Source of the DNA: Chytridium lagenaria
Lineage: Eukaryota > Chytridiomycota > Chytridiomycetes > Chytridiales > Chytridiaceae
NCBI GenBank assembly: GCA_025449115.1
Contig: JAHLKC010000014.1
Location: 310,001-374,000, forward strand
Direction of reading: 5' to 3'
Length of the DNA stretch: 64,000 nucleotides
Numbering within the stretch: the stretch's first letter is position 1; each line of letters begins with the position of its first letter. This document shows, one piece after another, positions 12,656 through 24,321 of the stretch. The notes beneath the pieces were generated by a model. That model worked only from the letters and a program-made list of their open reading frames with translations. It was not told where the DNA came from and searched no databases. Both the position numbers and the translations under genes were made by a program.

Positions 12656-15600
12656 ATGGACACTGTTTTGCATGGCATCAAAAATGGTGACAAGATACAG
12701 GAAGTCAAGAGGGGTTTGCTGGAGATTCAAGGATGGATACTTGGAAACCAAGATGCTTTGAGTGAGCTGATGGGTGAAAAGAGCACCCAAGAGGAGGCTT
12801 TAAAGGGGTCAACGTATTTTTCAGGATTCAAGTTGGAAGATTTGAACACCCTACGAAGAAACTTTGGCGCTCAGGATATAGGCCGACTCCACGTTATACT
12901 CTTTAAAGTCGTTTCCGAGCAATGGTTGCCCTTGTTCTCCAACAAAGAGCGGAGTCTTCTATTTGACGAGTTTTTTGTTGGAAAGAGTATCAATCCTGTG
13001 GCATCTTTAGAGAGTATTTTGGGCTTTCTTTCGGCTACTTCCAACGCATTCCAACTGGAAACGGCTGAAAGAATACTTCAGCTGCTGTTCGAGCGGTTCC
13101 CATGCGATACCGTCTTGGAAAGATTCTTGGAGAAAACGACACCTGGACAAGATCGATTACCTCTTAGACAAGTTCATGGTTGGGACAGATACGTTGCACT
13201 CGTCGCTTCTCTACCCTCACGATTATCGAACGCACTTAAAGGAGCTCAGCGCAAGTTCTTCCAACCAGAGTATGGAATCTTTCGTGTTTACATTCTTGTC
13301 GGTTAACGTCATTTAAATCTTAGAAACTTTATCCGCCTTTTGATCAAACAAGTTGGCCGCACTCATCGCAAAGGTTTTACTCGACTCATCCTTTTCGTTA
13401 GTCTAAACACCATTTATTAGAATCTGGCAAAAATGTGGCTTCACTTATCTCGCGATTAATTCGAACCGGGCACTCTTGTAAATATATCCTTACTTTTCTG
13501 TACTTATCACCCTTAGCCTTTATTGCTGAAGAAATACTCTTATCGAATATCAACGGTGAAGGATTAAATTCAAACCATCCAACGTGGGAAAACGTGTGGG
13601 CCGAGTTTTCCACATCCGATATCGAGGCGATTCTTTACCCAATTCTATGTAATTCCTTCTACACTCTTCCACACATTTTCTAATCGCCATTTCAAGCCAA
13701 ACCCCACGCCCCAGCACCCGGTCATTTCCTCCCTAATTTCCTCAGCGTCTCCGCCATCTCCACCAACCCATCCATCCACCATGTCCTCGGCGTCGTCTTT
13801 ACCATTAAAAGGAATCTCCCGCTATGGTCTCTCAAATCCCTGATCCACACATTTACCTTGTTCAAAGCACACCGTAAATCTTCCTCTCCTCATAAATATC
13901 ACCTAACACCCATCTATTCCAGCACTTTCTTGTATAGCGGTTTTACAGAGATTGTTGAGCGTTTGGGCGAGTGGATACTTTGCGGCGAATGCGGATGAAG
14001 CGAGGTTTAAATGTAACATTTTTGGTCTTTATGACGTGGAACTGATCTTTTTCCTAGATGTGCATTACGCCATTATGCTATGTCTGAGCCGAGTTGATGA
14101 TGTGGAGGTCAAGACACTTGAAAAGGATGCTATGCAGGGTGTGAAGCATTACCTTGAGCTTAATGTCCCCTTTCGACGTTCTTTTGGATTAGTGAGTGTT
14201 TTTTTTTTCCCTCGTTAATCCTTACTAAATTTTATGTAGGTTGTAACAGAATGTATATTCAATCGAAATAGTCCTGTTGAGCCGTTATCTTTTGAGTTAC
14301 AGGAGGACGGGGAGATTGTGATGTTGAGGAGTTTAGCTGTGAAAGAGCAGAGTCTTGAGACGGATGTAAAGACGGTGGTGCCGCCACCAATCAACTTGAA
14401 TGGTTTCAGCATTTATTCTTTTTGTCAGTGGTTTAATTTTTTTTTGTTTTCTTACAGTGGAAGTGAATCAGAGCGATGAAGAAGATTTGTATGGAGAAGA
14501 AGATCCGGATATGCCTGCTACGAGACCTGTTGGAGGTATGGAGTCATAAGTCGATGTGTATGTTGATTTTGGCGTTGGTGTAGATTCTGATGACGAAGAT
14601 GAGGAAAGTGATGATGAGGATGAATTGAAACCGTTACAATCACCAGGGTTTGACGAAAGGCCTAATGTTCGGAAACCAGTGTGAGTAAAAGCTTTATTGT
14701 TTTTCCAAAAAAAAGAAAAAAGGAAAAAAAATGAAAAGGAAATCCTTTATTCTTTTCGATCGCATTGACATCTTTGCCTTTGATAGATATATCGGAGAAT
14801 GCATCGACCTCCTTAAAGAAGACAAACCTGAAAGTACTGAACTCGTCCTTGAAAGCCTTCCCTCCATCCTTCGCCTTTCCGAACCACGAGACCTAAGTAA
14901 ATAATACCACTTCGCTATGTTCCTCTAACCACCCCTCCCTCACCCCGCACAGGCGAGAACTCTGCCGAGCTCTTCCGTCGCGTCTTCCAAATCCCAGAAT
15001 CCGACCATATAGACAATTTCCATGCGATGCGACAAACATGTCTTTTGGCGATTTGCTCCAATTGCCCGGATGTGGTGACAAAGTAAGGACCTGATTTTTC
15101 GAGAGAAATATTGATGCAGTTTAGATATATTGGTGGGGAGATTTCGTCAAATTCGTATAGTGTTTCGCAGAGGATTGAGTTGTTGAGTGTTGTGTCGATG
15201 GTGTCTGTGAGGATTGGAGCTGATATGAAGGTGAGAGCGGAGGGTTGCCTCTTTCTCACATTGCGTTGCTCTCCTTTTTTTGTACTTACCCCGCGTTTAA
15301 GGATGAGATCAAATCAAATTGGGATCCCGTTACCCTTTCTTTTGTCATGAAATCACGAAGAGCATCGCATTTCGGAGCATGGAGGACAAACATCTTGTCG
15401 CGATTTTAGACGTTGCAGTGTTAGCGTGAGTCTTGGTGTATCGTTTGCTATCGCTGACTTTTGGATAAGACCCACAAAACCGTTTCTCCAGGATCCGATT
15501 ATCATTGGACACTTATTGACAACACTGGGGATTTTGCTTCGATCGTCAGGTATTTGCGAGTTCTTTTTTTTGGAAACGGGGGGTTTTTTTTAACGTTTTG

Positions 15601-15978
15601 ATAAGTTAATCACCCTGAACGTGAACGTATGTCACGCGATGTTCTTGATCATGCCATGTCATTGGAGTATAAGAGACTTTACCGAATGTGAGGAATGCGG
15701 TGTTGTTTTGTTTTGGGGTTGGCGTGGGAGGGTTGGAGGGGAAGGGGTTGAGGTTTTAGGGAAGGTGTTGAATATCTGTAGAGGTAATTTGATGAAGCTC
15801 TTTCTATCTTTCTTTATGGTGTTTGTGTTGATGAACACGCTAATCGATACATTTTGGTGTTGATAAAGGTATTCGAGATTGGGAAACGGATTTGGATGCG
15901 AGGAAAAAATGTGATAGTCTTTTGAGGGTGTTTGGAAATGTAAGGTTTGCGCTGGGGGAGGGGAAGAGTAGCGTATGA
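12656..15978 (+). CDS. TEL2: TEL2/TELO2 homologue, TTT complex subunit
   Basis: Homologue of TELO2, scaffold of the TTT (Tel2-Tti1-Tti2) co-chaperone that stabilises PIKK kinases such as ATM, ATR and TOR. The first exon starts MDTVLHGIKNGDKIQEVKRG. Recognisable TELO2 segments in order are: LPSRLSNALKGAQRKFFQPE (human VVALPDHLGNRLQ...FFPQNY), FIRLLIKQVGRTHRKGFT, an acidic linker near 14.6 kb (DSDDEDEESDDEDE), VYIGECIDLLKEDKPESTEL, HAMRQTCLLAICSNCPDVVT, then the C-terminal block RYIGGEISSNSYSVSQRIEL (human YALNYSLRQRMDILDVL), DPIIIGHLLTTLGILL and GIRDWETDLDARKKCDSLL. TGA is at 15976-15978. Many short introns are present, and some exon joins near 13.3-13.9 and 15.6-15.8 kb are not resolved at base level. 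Confidence 0.88.
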
Positions 15979-17351
15979 GTGTTTGATGTATGAAAGCTTT
16001 CTCACTCGTTTTGGTTGTTGCTGGGTCATGCTGTTGATGCCGTATAGCCAGTTGTGAATGTACATGAAAGAGTACGTGAATAGATGGGTATTATTGGCGT
16101 TTATCTGAGATGCAAGCCCGTCGATTGTCGTTCTCTCTACATTAAGAGACGGATTCGAAAGGATGTAGCTAATTCCTTATACAAGATTCATTCATGAAAT
16201 GCCAGTCCTGCAGGCCGTCATTAATTAATGCACATTTCACATTATATATATTCGTATGTAGGATGTAAAACATCTACGCAAGCAGAGAGAAGATTATCAC
16301 GCGATGCAAAAAGCGGTGTCGAGGGTATCATGCAAGAGCAGTAACGGACTTTGTAAACAAGTTGTATCCCTAACCTTAGGGGAGAGCGGTAGAGAGAGAG
16401 AGAGAGAGAGTGGTTGTGAGTGCGTGAGTGACTCTGCGTTTTTAGATGGGCTTTTTCTTCCATAGACAACCAACGGGTGGTGGTGGTGGTTTTGGTGGTC
16501 ACGCTTTTGATAGTAGTTGATTTATTTATTTATTTATTATTCCATTTATTATTATTATTAAATATTTTACTTGCTTATTTATTTCCTATTTAGGAATCTG
16601 ACTGACAAATTGACAGTGTGTAATAAATACTTTCATTAATAATTATAATTAATTTAACTAATATTTATCAAGTGGAGGGGAGGGCTGTTGTTTTTATTAT
16701 TATTCATTATTATATTTATCCTTATTTTCTATTGGCTGGAATAAACTACAATTATGTACACTTGTGCTACACATGTATATTCCTGTGTGACACTCAATAG
16801 ACAGTCAAGGTAAAGCAAAAAGAAGAATATCCAACTGACTGACTATTATATACTGACTGACTGCTTTGCTTCTCAATAATACAGTGATCCTCTCTCTCTC
16901 TTTATCTCTCTCTGTCTCTCTTTATATATCTCTCCTGTCTCCATCGAGTCCGTCATTTCAAATCCGTCATTCTTCCGCATTCACACTCACACTCTATCCA
17001 ATTTATTACATTCCATCCACTCATCCATCCATCCATCTATTCATCTCATACGCATTACCTAAAAGATAGAAAAACTCTCTGCAATTCTCTGCCTTTAGCA
17101 TCAACCAGCAACTCTTTAGAACATCTTCCTTTATCGTCAATCGTATCCAAAAAAAGCAAACTCCCGAGTCGGTTATCAAACCTCAAATCCCCCCTTTACC
17201 CTTTCTTTTTTCAAACATTGATGGTTCGAGCAAGCATCAGTTCCCTAATCTGTTGACCAACAACAACAACCCACTTTAGCAAAAGGATTTTTGGGGGACA
17301 CTCTTGTCTCTTACCCTTCACCCCATCCCCCCTGCCTTCCAAAAAATACCA
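15979..17351. other. Intergenic spacer with simple repeats and leader
   Basis: No gene is seen in this 1.4 kb. It holds a (GA)n tract at about 16389-16410, TTTA/TTAT-rich low-complexity DNA from 16505 to 16700, and a TC-rich stretch (16890-17060) with CATC repeats that probably forms the promoter and 5' leader of the nucleotidyltransferase gene starting at 17352. Short open frames here are low-complexity artefacts. Confidence 0.6.
16389..16410. repeat. (GA)n microsatellite
   Basis: An uninterrupted run of alternating A and G of about 11 units lies in the spacer after the TEL2 homologue. Its role is unknown; it would be a useful polymorphic marker. Confidence 0.9.
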
Positions 17352-19480
17352 ATGATGGCATCCCATCTCTCCCCTCCATCCCATTCTACTACAACCACAG
17401 CAGCAGCAACCACAAGCGATTCTTCGCCTTTGGACGATCCATTCTCCTTGGATGAGGATGACCATGATTTCACTGTGGAATTGGATGGACGGCGCTCTAG
17501 TGATGACGCGGATGATCATCATCATGATATGGAGGATGATGACGAGGACCCTCTCCATACCACCAATCTGAATGACTTTGCGGATGAAAATGTGAGTACC
17601 TCATCTTGAGGAATTTTTTGTATGCGGCCCAAACAAGAGTCGATACTTGATCAATGGCGAGGCTCGAGCGAAACGAGGAGGGAGTGGATGGGTGGAATGA
17701 GACACGATCAAAGCGCATTCCTTGAGGAGTGTTCTGGGTTCTTCCTCACTCATATTATTAAATTTCATTTTTATTATCACGCTAATTAATAATCTCCACT
17801 CAGCATGCTCGCTTTGCCCACCACAACGACAACCACCACCTCCGTCAAACACCTTCTTCTTCCTCATCCTCTGCATCCCCTGCGCCCTCTACCACATCCT
17901 CTTCAGCAGCCTCACCACCACCCCGTGCACCCCCAGACGACTCCACCGCCCCTCAACAACCACACGACCGTCCCCGCAAACCCCGCCCTAAACCCGTTTA
18001 CCCATCTTCCCTCTCTCCTCAAATCGACCAAGACCTCACTTTTGACATCAACGATCTCATTCACGTAATCTATTTCACCCCCCACCTTTCCCTTCCACTA
18101 ACGTTGATTTTATCCTAAAAGACCTCCCTCTCACCAACCCAAGAATCATTAAACAGACGGAAAAGATTTATTGCCAAAATTCAATACATTCTCACAAAGG
18201 AATGGCCGGATCGGGATATCAAGGTGCATAGTTTTGGATCCACGGTCAGTGGATTGGGGTCGAACGAGTGACGTGGATCTGTGTTTGACTACACCTTGGG
18301 AAGATCGGGAGGTTGGCGTATCGAATATGTTGGTGTTGGCCGCTTGTTTGAGAAGACGTGAGTGGTCCACTTTTCCCATTTTTAGGGGGTTTATGTATCT
18401 GTTTTTTAACGCGTTGATTTAGACGGCATGACCAAAATCTATACCGTCACGAAAGCAAAAGTGCCCATCTGCAAATTCTACGATCCAGAATAGTAAAACC
18501 ACGCCTCATCATATTTCTTTGCTAACCTTTATATGTGTATGTATAGTCAGGTATCTTGTGACGTGAATGTGAACAATACCATCGCGTTGAGAAACACAGT
18601 GTTGATCAAAACGTATGTGGAGATTGATCCACGCGTCAAACCCATCATCATGGTTGTCAAGCATTGGGCAAAACAGCGGGTGTTAAACGATGGTAAGAGT
18701 ACTTTCAATAAATCCTTAATCTATCTGAGTGAAAACCTGTGCTAATCCATTTACTTTTTTTGTTTATTTAGCCGCTAAAGGAGGCACACTGAGTAGTTAC
18801 TGCTGGGTCATGATGCTCATTAATTTCCTTCAAACCCGTTCCCCACCCATCCTTCCCTCCCTCCACGCCATCTACCTCCAAAAACTCAAATCCTGGACGC
18901 CTTCCAACCCCCCACTCCATCAAGTCATTATTGACGGTGTGGACTGTACATTTGAAGAAGACCTCACGCATCTCCAACATTATGGCGCCAAGAACACTGA
19001 GACGTTGGGACACCTCCTTTACGCGTTTTTCCTGCACTACGCCACGACCTTTGATTATACCACCGACGTGGTGTCTGTGAGACATGGGGCGGTGCTCACG
19101 AAACGGAGAAGGGGTGGGATTGGACACTGAGACGTTGTGTCGGTTCCTGTGTGTGGAGGAACCGTTTACCCCGCATCGGAATTTGGCCAATAGTGCCGAT
19201 GGGGTCTCGGTGGAGGGGTTGAGGAGGGAGTTTGGGGGCTGTCAAGTGTTTGGTTGAGACGGACGGTTGGAGGATGTGTGTGAGCCGTATCTTTTTCCGG
19301 GACAGAGACGGAGGGGGAGGGGACGGGGAGGCGGGGAGGGTATCAGGGGAGTTTTGCTGGACGGGGAGGAGAGGACGAGAGGGGGAGGAGGGAATGCGGG
19401 GATTGGGACTTCGCGCCTGCGTTTAGGGGAGGGTTTGGGGTGGGAGGATGGGGCAGTTTGATGTGTGAGTTTTTGAATAC
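17352..19480 (+). CDS. Cid1-like terminal nucleotidyltransferase (TUTase/ncPAP)
   Basis: DNA polymerase beta-type nucleotidyltransferase with a PAP-associated domain, expected to add U or A to RNA 3' ends. Exon 1 (17352-17591) is acidic and His/Asp-rich and ends at a GTGAGT donor; exon 2 starts after CAG at 17803. The core reads: SLNRRKRFIAKIQYIL, VHSFGSTVSGLGSNE, then SDVDLCLTTPW (catalytic DxD), KVPICKFYDPE, an intron, YQVSCDVNVNNTIALRNTVL (third catalytic Asp), VEIDPRVKPIIMVVKHWAKQ, an intron, GGTLSSYCWVMMLINFLQ, LGHLLYAFFLHYATTF and RFLCVEEPFTPHRNLAN (PAP-associated signature). The frame shifts by one base between GSNE and SDVD, and again around 19235-19265 (REF/GAVKCLVETDG/LEDVCEPYLFP). 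No intron explains these, so the locus is either affected by assembly indels or recently broken. The active-site residues themselves are all encoded. Confidence 0.85.
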
Positions 19481-19689
19481 TTTTCTTGTTTTATATGTAT
19501 GGGGATGGTTTGTGGATATGTGCGCACTTTTATGTTTTGTTTGGAATTTTTTTTGGGGGAGTTTTGCTTTTGGTTTTTGGTTTTGTTTTTGTTCTGTTTT
19601 TTGATTACGTGGTTATTTCCGCTGTTTTTTTATTTTTTTAATTTTTAAATACTTTAACACGTCGGGCTCACTTTTTTTCTTTTCTTTTC

Positions 19690-22020
19690 TTTTTGGATGT
19701 TAGCAGGGTCACGATATCCTATCAAACGGTCGCTCCCTCTCCAGCCCCCACATCTCCATCTCCATCTCCCCTACCTCCACCCCATACCGTTCCACCCCTA
19801 CCCTCCTCACGCCCCACCCTCCTCCTTCCCCTCCCCGTCCCCACCTCTCATGGAACCTCGACCCCGCACGATGTCGAACGATGTGAGGAAACCGCCGAAC
19901 GCTGGATGGATGACGGGACGGTATTCACCTGCTTTCACTTTAGCGGCTGAGAGGGGGTTACGCCGCCGCCTGTGAGTGCGAGGATGAGCCCTGTTGCGAG
20001 GGGTGGGGAGCCCTGCGCCGAGAGTTGGGGGTGGGGATGGGTTGTTGCACGGGGGGGTGGGACGCCGACGCCGAATGTGGGTGGGGAGGAGGAGGAGAGG
20101 ATGGGGGGGGAGGTTTGGAAGGGGGTGTTGGGGGTGTTGGGGTGAGGGTGTTGTTGAGGGTGTTGTTGAGGGAGAGGGTGTTGTTGTGTATACACCTGAT
20201 GTGGTTGTGTCTGAGGCGAGTTCGGAGAGGGATGGGGAGAGTAATAGTAGTGAGAGTGGGGCGGGAAGAAGAAGAGGGACGTGGAGCGAGGAATGGGAAG
20301 AAGCGGCGCATGTTGCGAATGCGGCGAAGAAGGAGGATGGGAGGGTGGGGGTGATGTCGTTTGCGGAGGTTGTGGCGAAGAATTTGGAAAGTGAGAAGAG
20401 GAAGGGGAAGGTGGAGGTGGGTGAGGAGGTGGAGAAAAAGGGGTTGAGAAAAAGGAGGAGGTGGAGGTGGAGGTGACGAGAAGAAGGTGGGAAAGGAAAA
20501 GGTGGAAGAGAAGGAGGAGGAGGAGGTGAAGAAGGAGGATGGACGGGAGAGTGAGCAAGTTGTTCATGTTGAGGAAGTGGAGGATGTCGTTACTGAGACT
20601 ATACTGATGTTTTGGAATCGGTTTCTGAATCTCTGACCACACCGTCTGTTGCCCGTGCGTCGCCGACGCCTTTATCCTCATTTACACCACCACTCGCGGC
20701 AAAGGGGTGGACTGTTCCTTGGCATCTCCAAGTCCCACCACAGCAAGAACCCGTGTATGTGCCAGCCTCGCCTGTACAATCGCCGCAACTGTATAGGGGA
20801 CAGTGGATGTTGTGAATTCACCGGGTGGGATGTAGGAGAGCAAGGATGTATTCCCGCAGATGATGATGTATGGAGCGAATGGTCAGCAACCTCATGGTTC
20901 ATCACATCATCCTCATCAGTCTCCTTTGCCGCATCATTCAATCTCCTCATCACCCTCCATCGCCGCATCATCCTCTACCGCATCATCCTCAATCTCCTCA
21001 CCACCCTCACCCGCCTCATCATCATCAACAACACTTACAACAACCACCACCAACAGCAGTACACCACCATCAACACCAAAATCGTCCTCAACCCGATTAC
21101 GCCCGCGCTTCTAATCCTCGGCATATCTACGACGAACCCGGTCGTCGATCCCTTGACGCCCAACTTCCGTTCCGTAAACCTCAACCCCCTCCACCCCCAA
21201 AAATCCACCCCATTCCAAAAAATGGATGGCATCCGTCACCACCATCCCTCTTGATGACCAACACCACCGCGGTCGTCGTCAATACCCCACCCCACCCTCT
21301 CTCACCATCTCCACTCGCGCTTTCTCCACAAACCCCGACTGGCCCGCTCGCAACACCAACCCCCCATCCCCAACCGTCTACCCCACCAAACAACAACTCC
21401 ACCCCACGTCGCGCCTCCCTCCAACCCCTCAATGGCCATCCCAATCCCCTCAACGTCGCTCCTCCCTCCGTCCCGAAGACGCCTCGGACCGTCCTCGCTC
21501 TCGATCCCGACATCCCCGCACGCCGTCACGGTCACCCCACCCTGAGGATCAAGGGGGTGACGCGTTCCGACGACGCCAGGAGGTGCAACTTCAGGTTGCA
21601 GGAGGGGGTACCAGTATCATCATTTGCAGCAACATGCTGCGCCGCTCTTACCTGTGCGGCGGGGAGTGGGGAGACGAGGACGTGTTGTGTCTGTGGATGA
21701 GGGGGGGAGTATTCTTTCGCGGGGGGGTGGGGAGGGGGACGACGGTGGAGGAGGGCGACGGAGGATGGGTGGGGGACGCCTGTGGCTGTGACGACGGGTG
21801 AGACTTTTGTGGTGGGGAGTCCGACGAGTGGGTATGTGGCTGCTGGGTGGGGGGGGTGGGTGAATGGGGTTGAGGAGGTGAGGAGGGAGGAGGAGAGGGG
21901 GGTTGCTTGGGAGAATGTGCCGGGAGTTGAGACGGGAGGGGAGTGGAAGGATGGTGGGGAGGAGGGGAAGGAGCGGAAGGTGGATTATGCGGGGGTTGTG
22001 AAGAAGATGGGGAGGAGTGA
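19690..22020 (+). CDS. Probable low-complexity C-terminal region of the TUTase gene
   Basis: This region reads as plausible disordered protein in pieces that keep changing frame. The pieces include RYSPAFTLAAERG near 19.93 kb, GVTPPPVSARMSPVARG near 19.97 kb and VVVYTPDVVVSEASSERDG near 20.2 kb. Further on are VMSFAEVVAKNLESEKRKG near 20.36 kb, an acidic Lys/Glu run near 20.5 kb and WTVPWHLQVPPQQEPVYVPA near 20.72 kb. The last pieces are HHPHQSPLPHH near 20.9 kb, RHIYDEPGRRSLDAQLPF near 21.13 kb and VDYAGVVKKMGRSD near 22.0 kb. There is no domain. It follows the catalytic core in the same orientation after a possible intron ending at about 19706, so it is most simply the long tail of the same protein. 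It could be a separate gene. The plus strand is very G-rich from 19.2 to 20.6 kb and C-rich from 20.9 to 21.5 kb. Confidence 0.4.
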
Positions 22021-22024
22021 TTTT

Positions 22025-22776
22025 TGTTTGTTTTTTTTTTGGATGTGTTTGATTTATGATTCTTTTTTGATACTCCCTTTTTCTTTTTCTTTTTTAACTC
22101 CTGTTACGATAGGTCGCTTTTCTTTTGTGTGAGATGGTTGATGATGAAGATGTGTTTTAGTTGGGCTTCTCTTGCTGTTTTGTTTCCAGATTATTTTTTT
22201 TTGTTTTTGCGCGTTTGTTTTCATACTTGTCGTTACGCTATAATGTTTCATGGTGTATTTTTTTTTATTATGATATAGAGCTAAAAGTTTTTAATGATGT
22301 TTTTTTTTTCCATGTTTTTTTTTTTTCTTTTTTTTTTGGTGGGGAGTTGCTGGATCCTACCCCCTCTCATCAACTCCTGACGATATTTTTTTTCCTGTTT
22401 TTTTTTTTCTTTTCAAAGACCTTTAACTACTTTCCTCATGTAAATTTATGACAGACATTGATATAACAAAAAAAAGAGTTCTCTTTGTACTTTTTGGTTA
22501 ATGAACCCGCATGGAAATGTTAGTAATAGTCTGCTATATCATTTCTGTTTGTATAATTTATGGAGATGGAGGTGCGCAGGGATAAAATTGTTTTCTAAAT
22601 CAATTGATTTCAAAATAACGGATGGAAAGAAGAGAAGGGTAGGATATTTCGGTACAAGGTTATTTTATTTGAAAGCGATGCCTGGATAAGAGAGGAAACA
22701 CGTTAACCATCAATGTTTTCTTTCAAAAGAAAAAAAACCTCTATTGCAAGGTAAAGAAAAAGAAAACTTACCATCT
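22025..22776. other. T-rich intergenic region
   Basis: About 750 bases with long T homopolymers (22180-22430) lie between two convergent genes. It probably contains 3' ends and polyadenylation signals for both. The open frame through the T-rich part is mostly Phe and Leu and is an artefact of composition. No gene is seen. Confidence 0.6.
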
Positions 22777-24011
22777 TTACGTTGTATCCATCAACCCGGA
22801 ATTAGAGCTGTTTAATGATCCCGCCATAGAAAACGACGATGACCGTGAAGATTCCTTCTGATACCCATTAAACGTCGATGACTGACCCTGATGATGTTGC
22901 TGCTGCGAATGATGTTGATGTTTCCCCTTCCCCAACCCCTAAACCCACCCTTCCCATCATTATCCTCTGGCACATACGGTGCCGTCAAATCATCAGGTAG
23001 GTACGGTGATTTTGTGGATGTATTAACGGATCTCGTGGAGGGTATAGGAACCGCCTCGTCATCCCCTTCCTCGCCTTCCTCGTAATCATCATAATCGTCA
23101 TCATCAACAGGTCTTCTTCCACGTCCATCCTCTTCATCCTCCTCATCGACAGAGTGTCTCCGTGCATCCTGTAGTGCAGCCTTCATATTGTAATGTTGGG
23201 AACGAAGACGAGCAAACTTTTGACGTTTAGCCTTTTCTTTGAAAAGAGGTTAGATCATTTATCTTGAGGAGTGACTTTACAACACTCACCTTCTTCCGTT
23301 AACCCTTCTTCTTCCTCAGATTCCCAGTCTGATGATCTAATCGATTCTGCCGTGCTACGACGTTCTGAATCACTTGAAATAAGTGAGTCCTCAGAGTTGA
23401 GCGACATCAATCCCTTTGCATCGCTTATAGCCGACGACAGTTCCAAAGGCGGGACAGATCCTATAAAAAAAAACCCCGTGTTAAGAGACCCTCCATCACT
23501 GCAATATAAAAACGAACCAGTGTTGCCGAGAATCTCATCCGTCTCTTGGTTGTAATGGATTAAGGTGTCTTGGGTTCAGTGATCTTCATCGTCGATGACT
23601 TTTGCGCTTCAGTCATCATCAGGTTGTCTTCATCCCAGCGAAGTCTGTGAGAAGCGGGACGGTAGGATCAGTAGGCTGGAATGGGAGCGACCTCTTCCGT
23701 GATCCAGTAAGCGACTCAATCTAGTCTCGTTATCTTAAGCATTCTGCTATTGTATCTAAAGAAAAAAGGAGCCATACGGTCTTCCTGGCCGTATACTTGC
23801 TAAAGGCAAATGCTTCAATCGCAACCCCTTGCTTTCTTCAGGTGGTCAAGTTTATAAAAGAGAAGCGATATCCCAGCCATCTCTTCCCCACCACACAATC
23901 AACCATATGACGTTCATTAACCTGATAGCAAACCGATCGTTAAAACCCTTCCATACCTTGGAGCTCCATGAGGGTCGTTCCCCTCGATTCTTAAGAATGC
24001 CTCTTGGCATG
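22777..24011 (-). CDS. GLC8: Protein phosphatase 1 inhibitor 2 (IPP-2/Glc8)
   Basis: Regulatory subunit and chaperone-like inhibitor of protein phosphatase 1. All three family motifs are visible. The first exon from 24011 reads [18 protein letters not shown] (the KGILK motif) and ends at a GTATGG donor. A later exon has [20 protein letters not shown] and KITEPKTP (the degenerate RVxF region and the KTPY phosphosite area). After an acidic stretch comes [20 protein letters not shown], the HYNE/alpha-helical motif that occupies the PP1 active site. The Ser/Gln/His-rich tail ends at TAA near 22777. The frame breaks at KTP|IHYN, where one base is missing from the expected KTPYIHYN, and again in a G-rich run near 22.94 kb. 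The usual threonine of KTPY, target of GSK3-type kinases, is present. Confidence 0.88.
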
Positions 24012-24321
24012 GTTGGGGTTCTCTTAGATGAAGGTCTTTTTTTTGAGATTTGGTTGAATTTGATGATTTTTCAAAAGTTCACTTGAGCCGAAACCAAACC
24101 GTCGGATGACCGTGGATGAGCATCCGGCTACCACCACATAAATAATGCTCGTAGTAGTCGATTAAACCACCACGCAGCCTCCGCAATCAACTCTTCTCCT
24201 CTCCTTTCATGGGTTTTATTCACACAAAAAAATAAAATAAATAAAATAAAATACGAAGGCAAAACAAGTGTTCAAAGAAAAATAGTTGGGAAGACGCTGG
24301 TGATTCAATAAGTTACTGTTC

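Noticed and set aside
19935..20681. Long minus-strand Pro/Ser/His ORF of 248 codons
   Set aside because: Low-complexity shadow of the G-rich plus strand; the plus strand carries a more coding-like acidic sequence.
22161..22451. Hydrophobic plus-strand ORF of 96 codons
   Set aside because: Made almost entirely of T runs (Phe/Leu); no homology, and located in a 3' intergenic zone.
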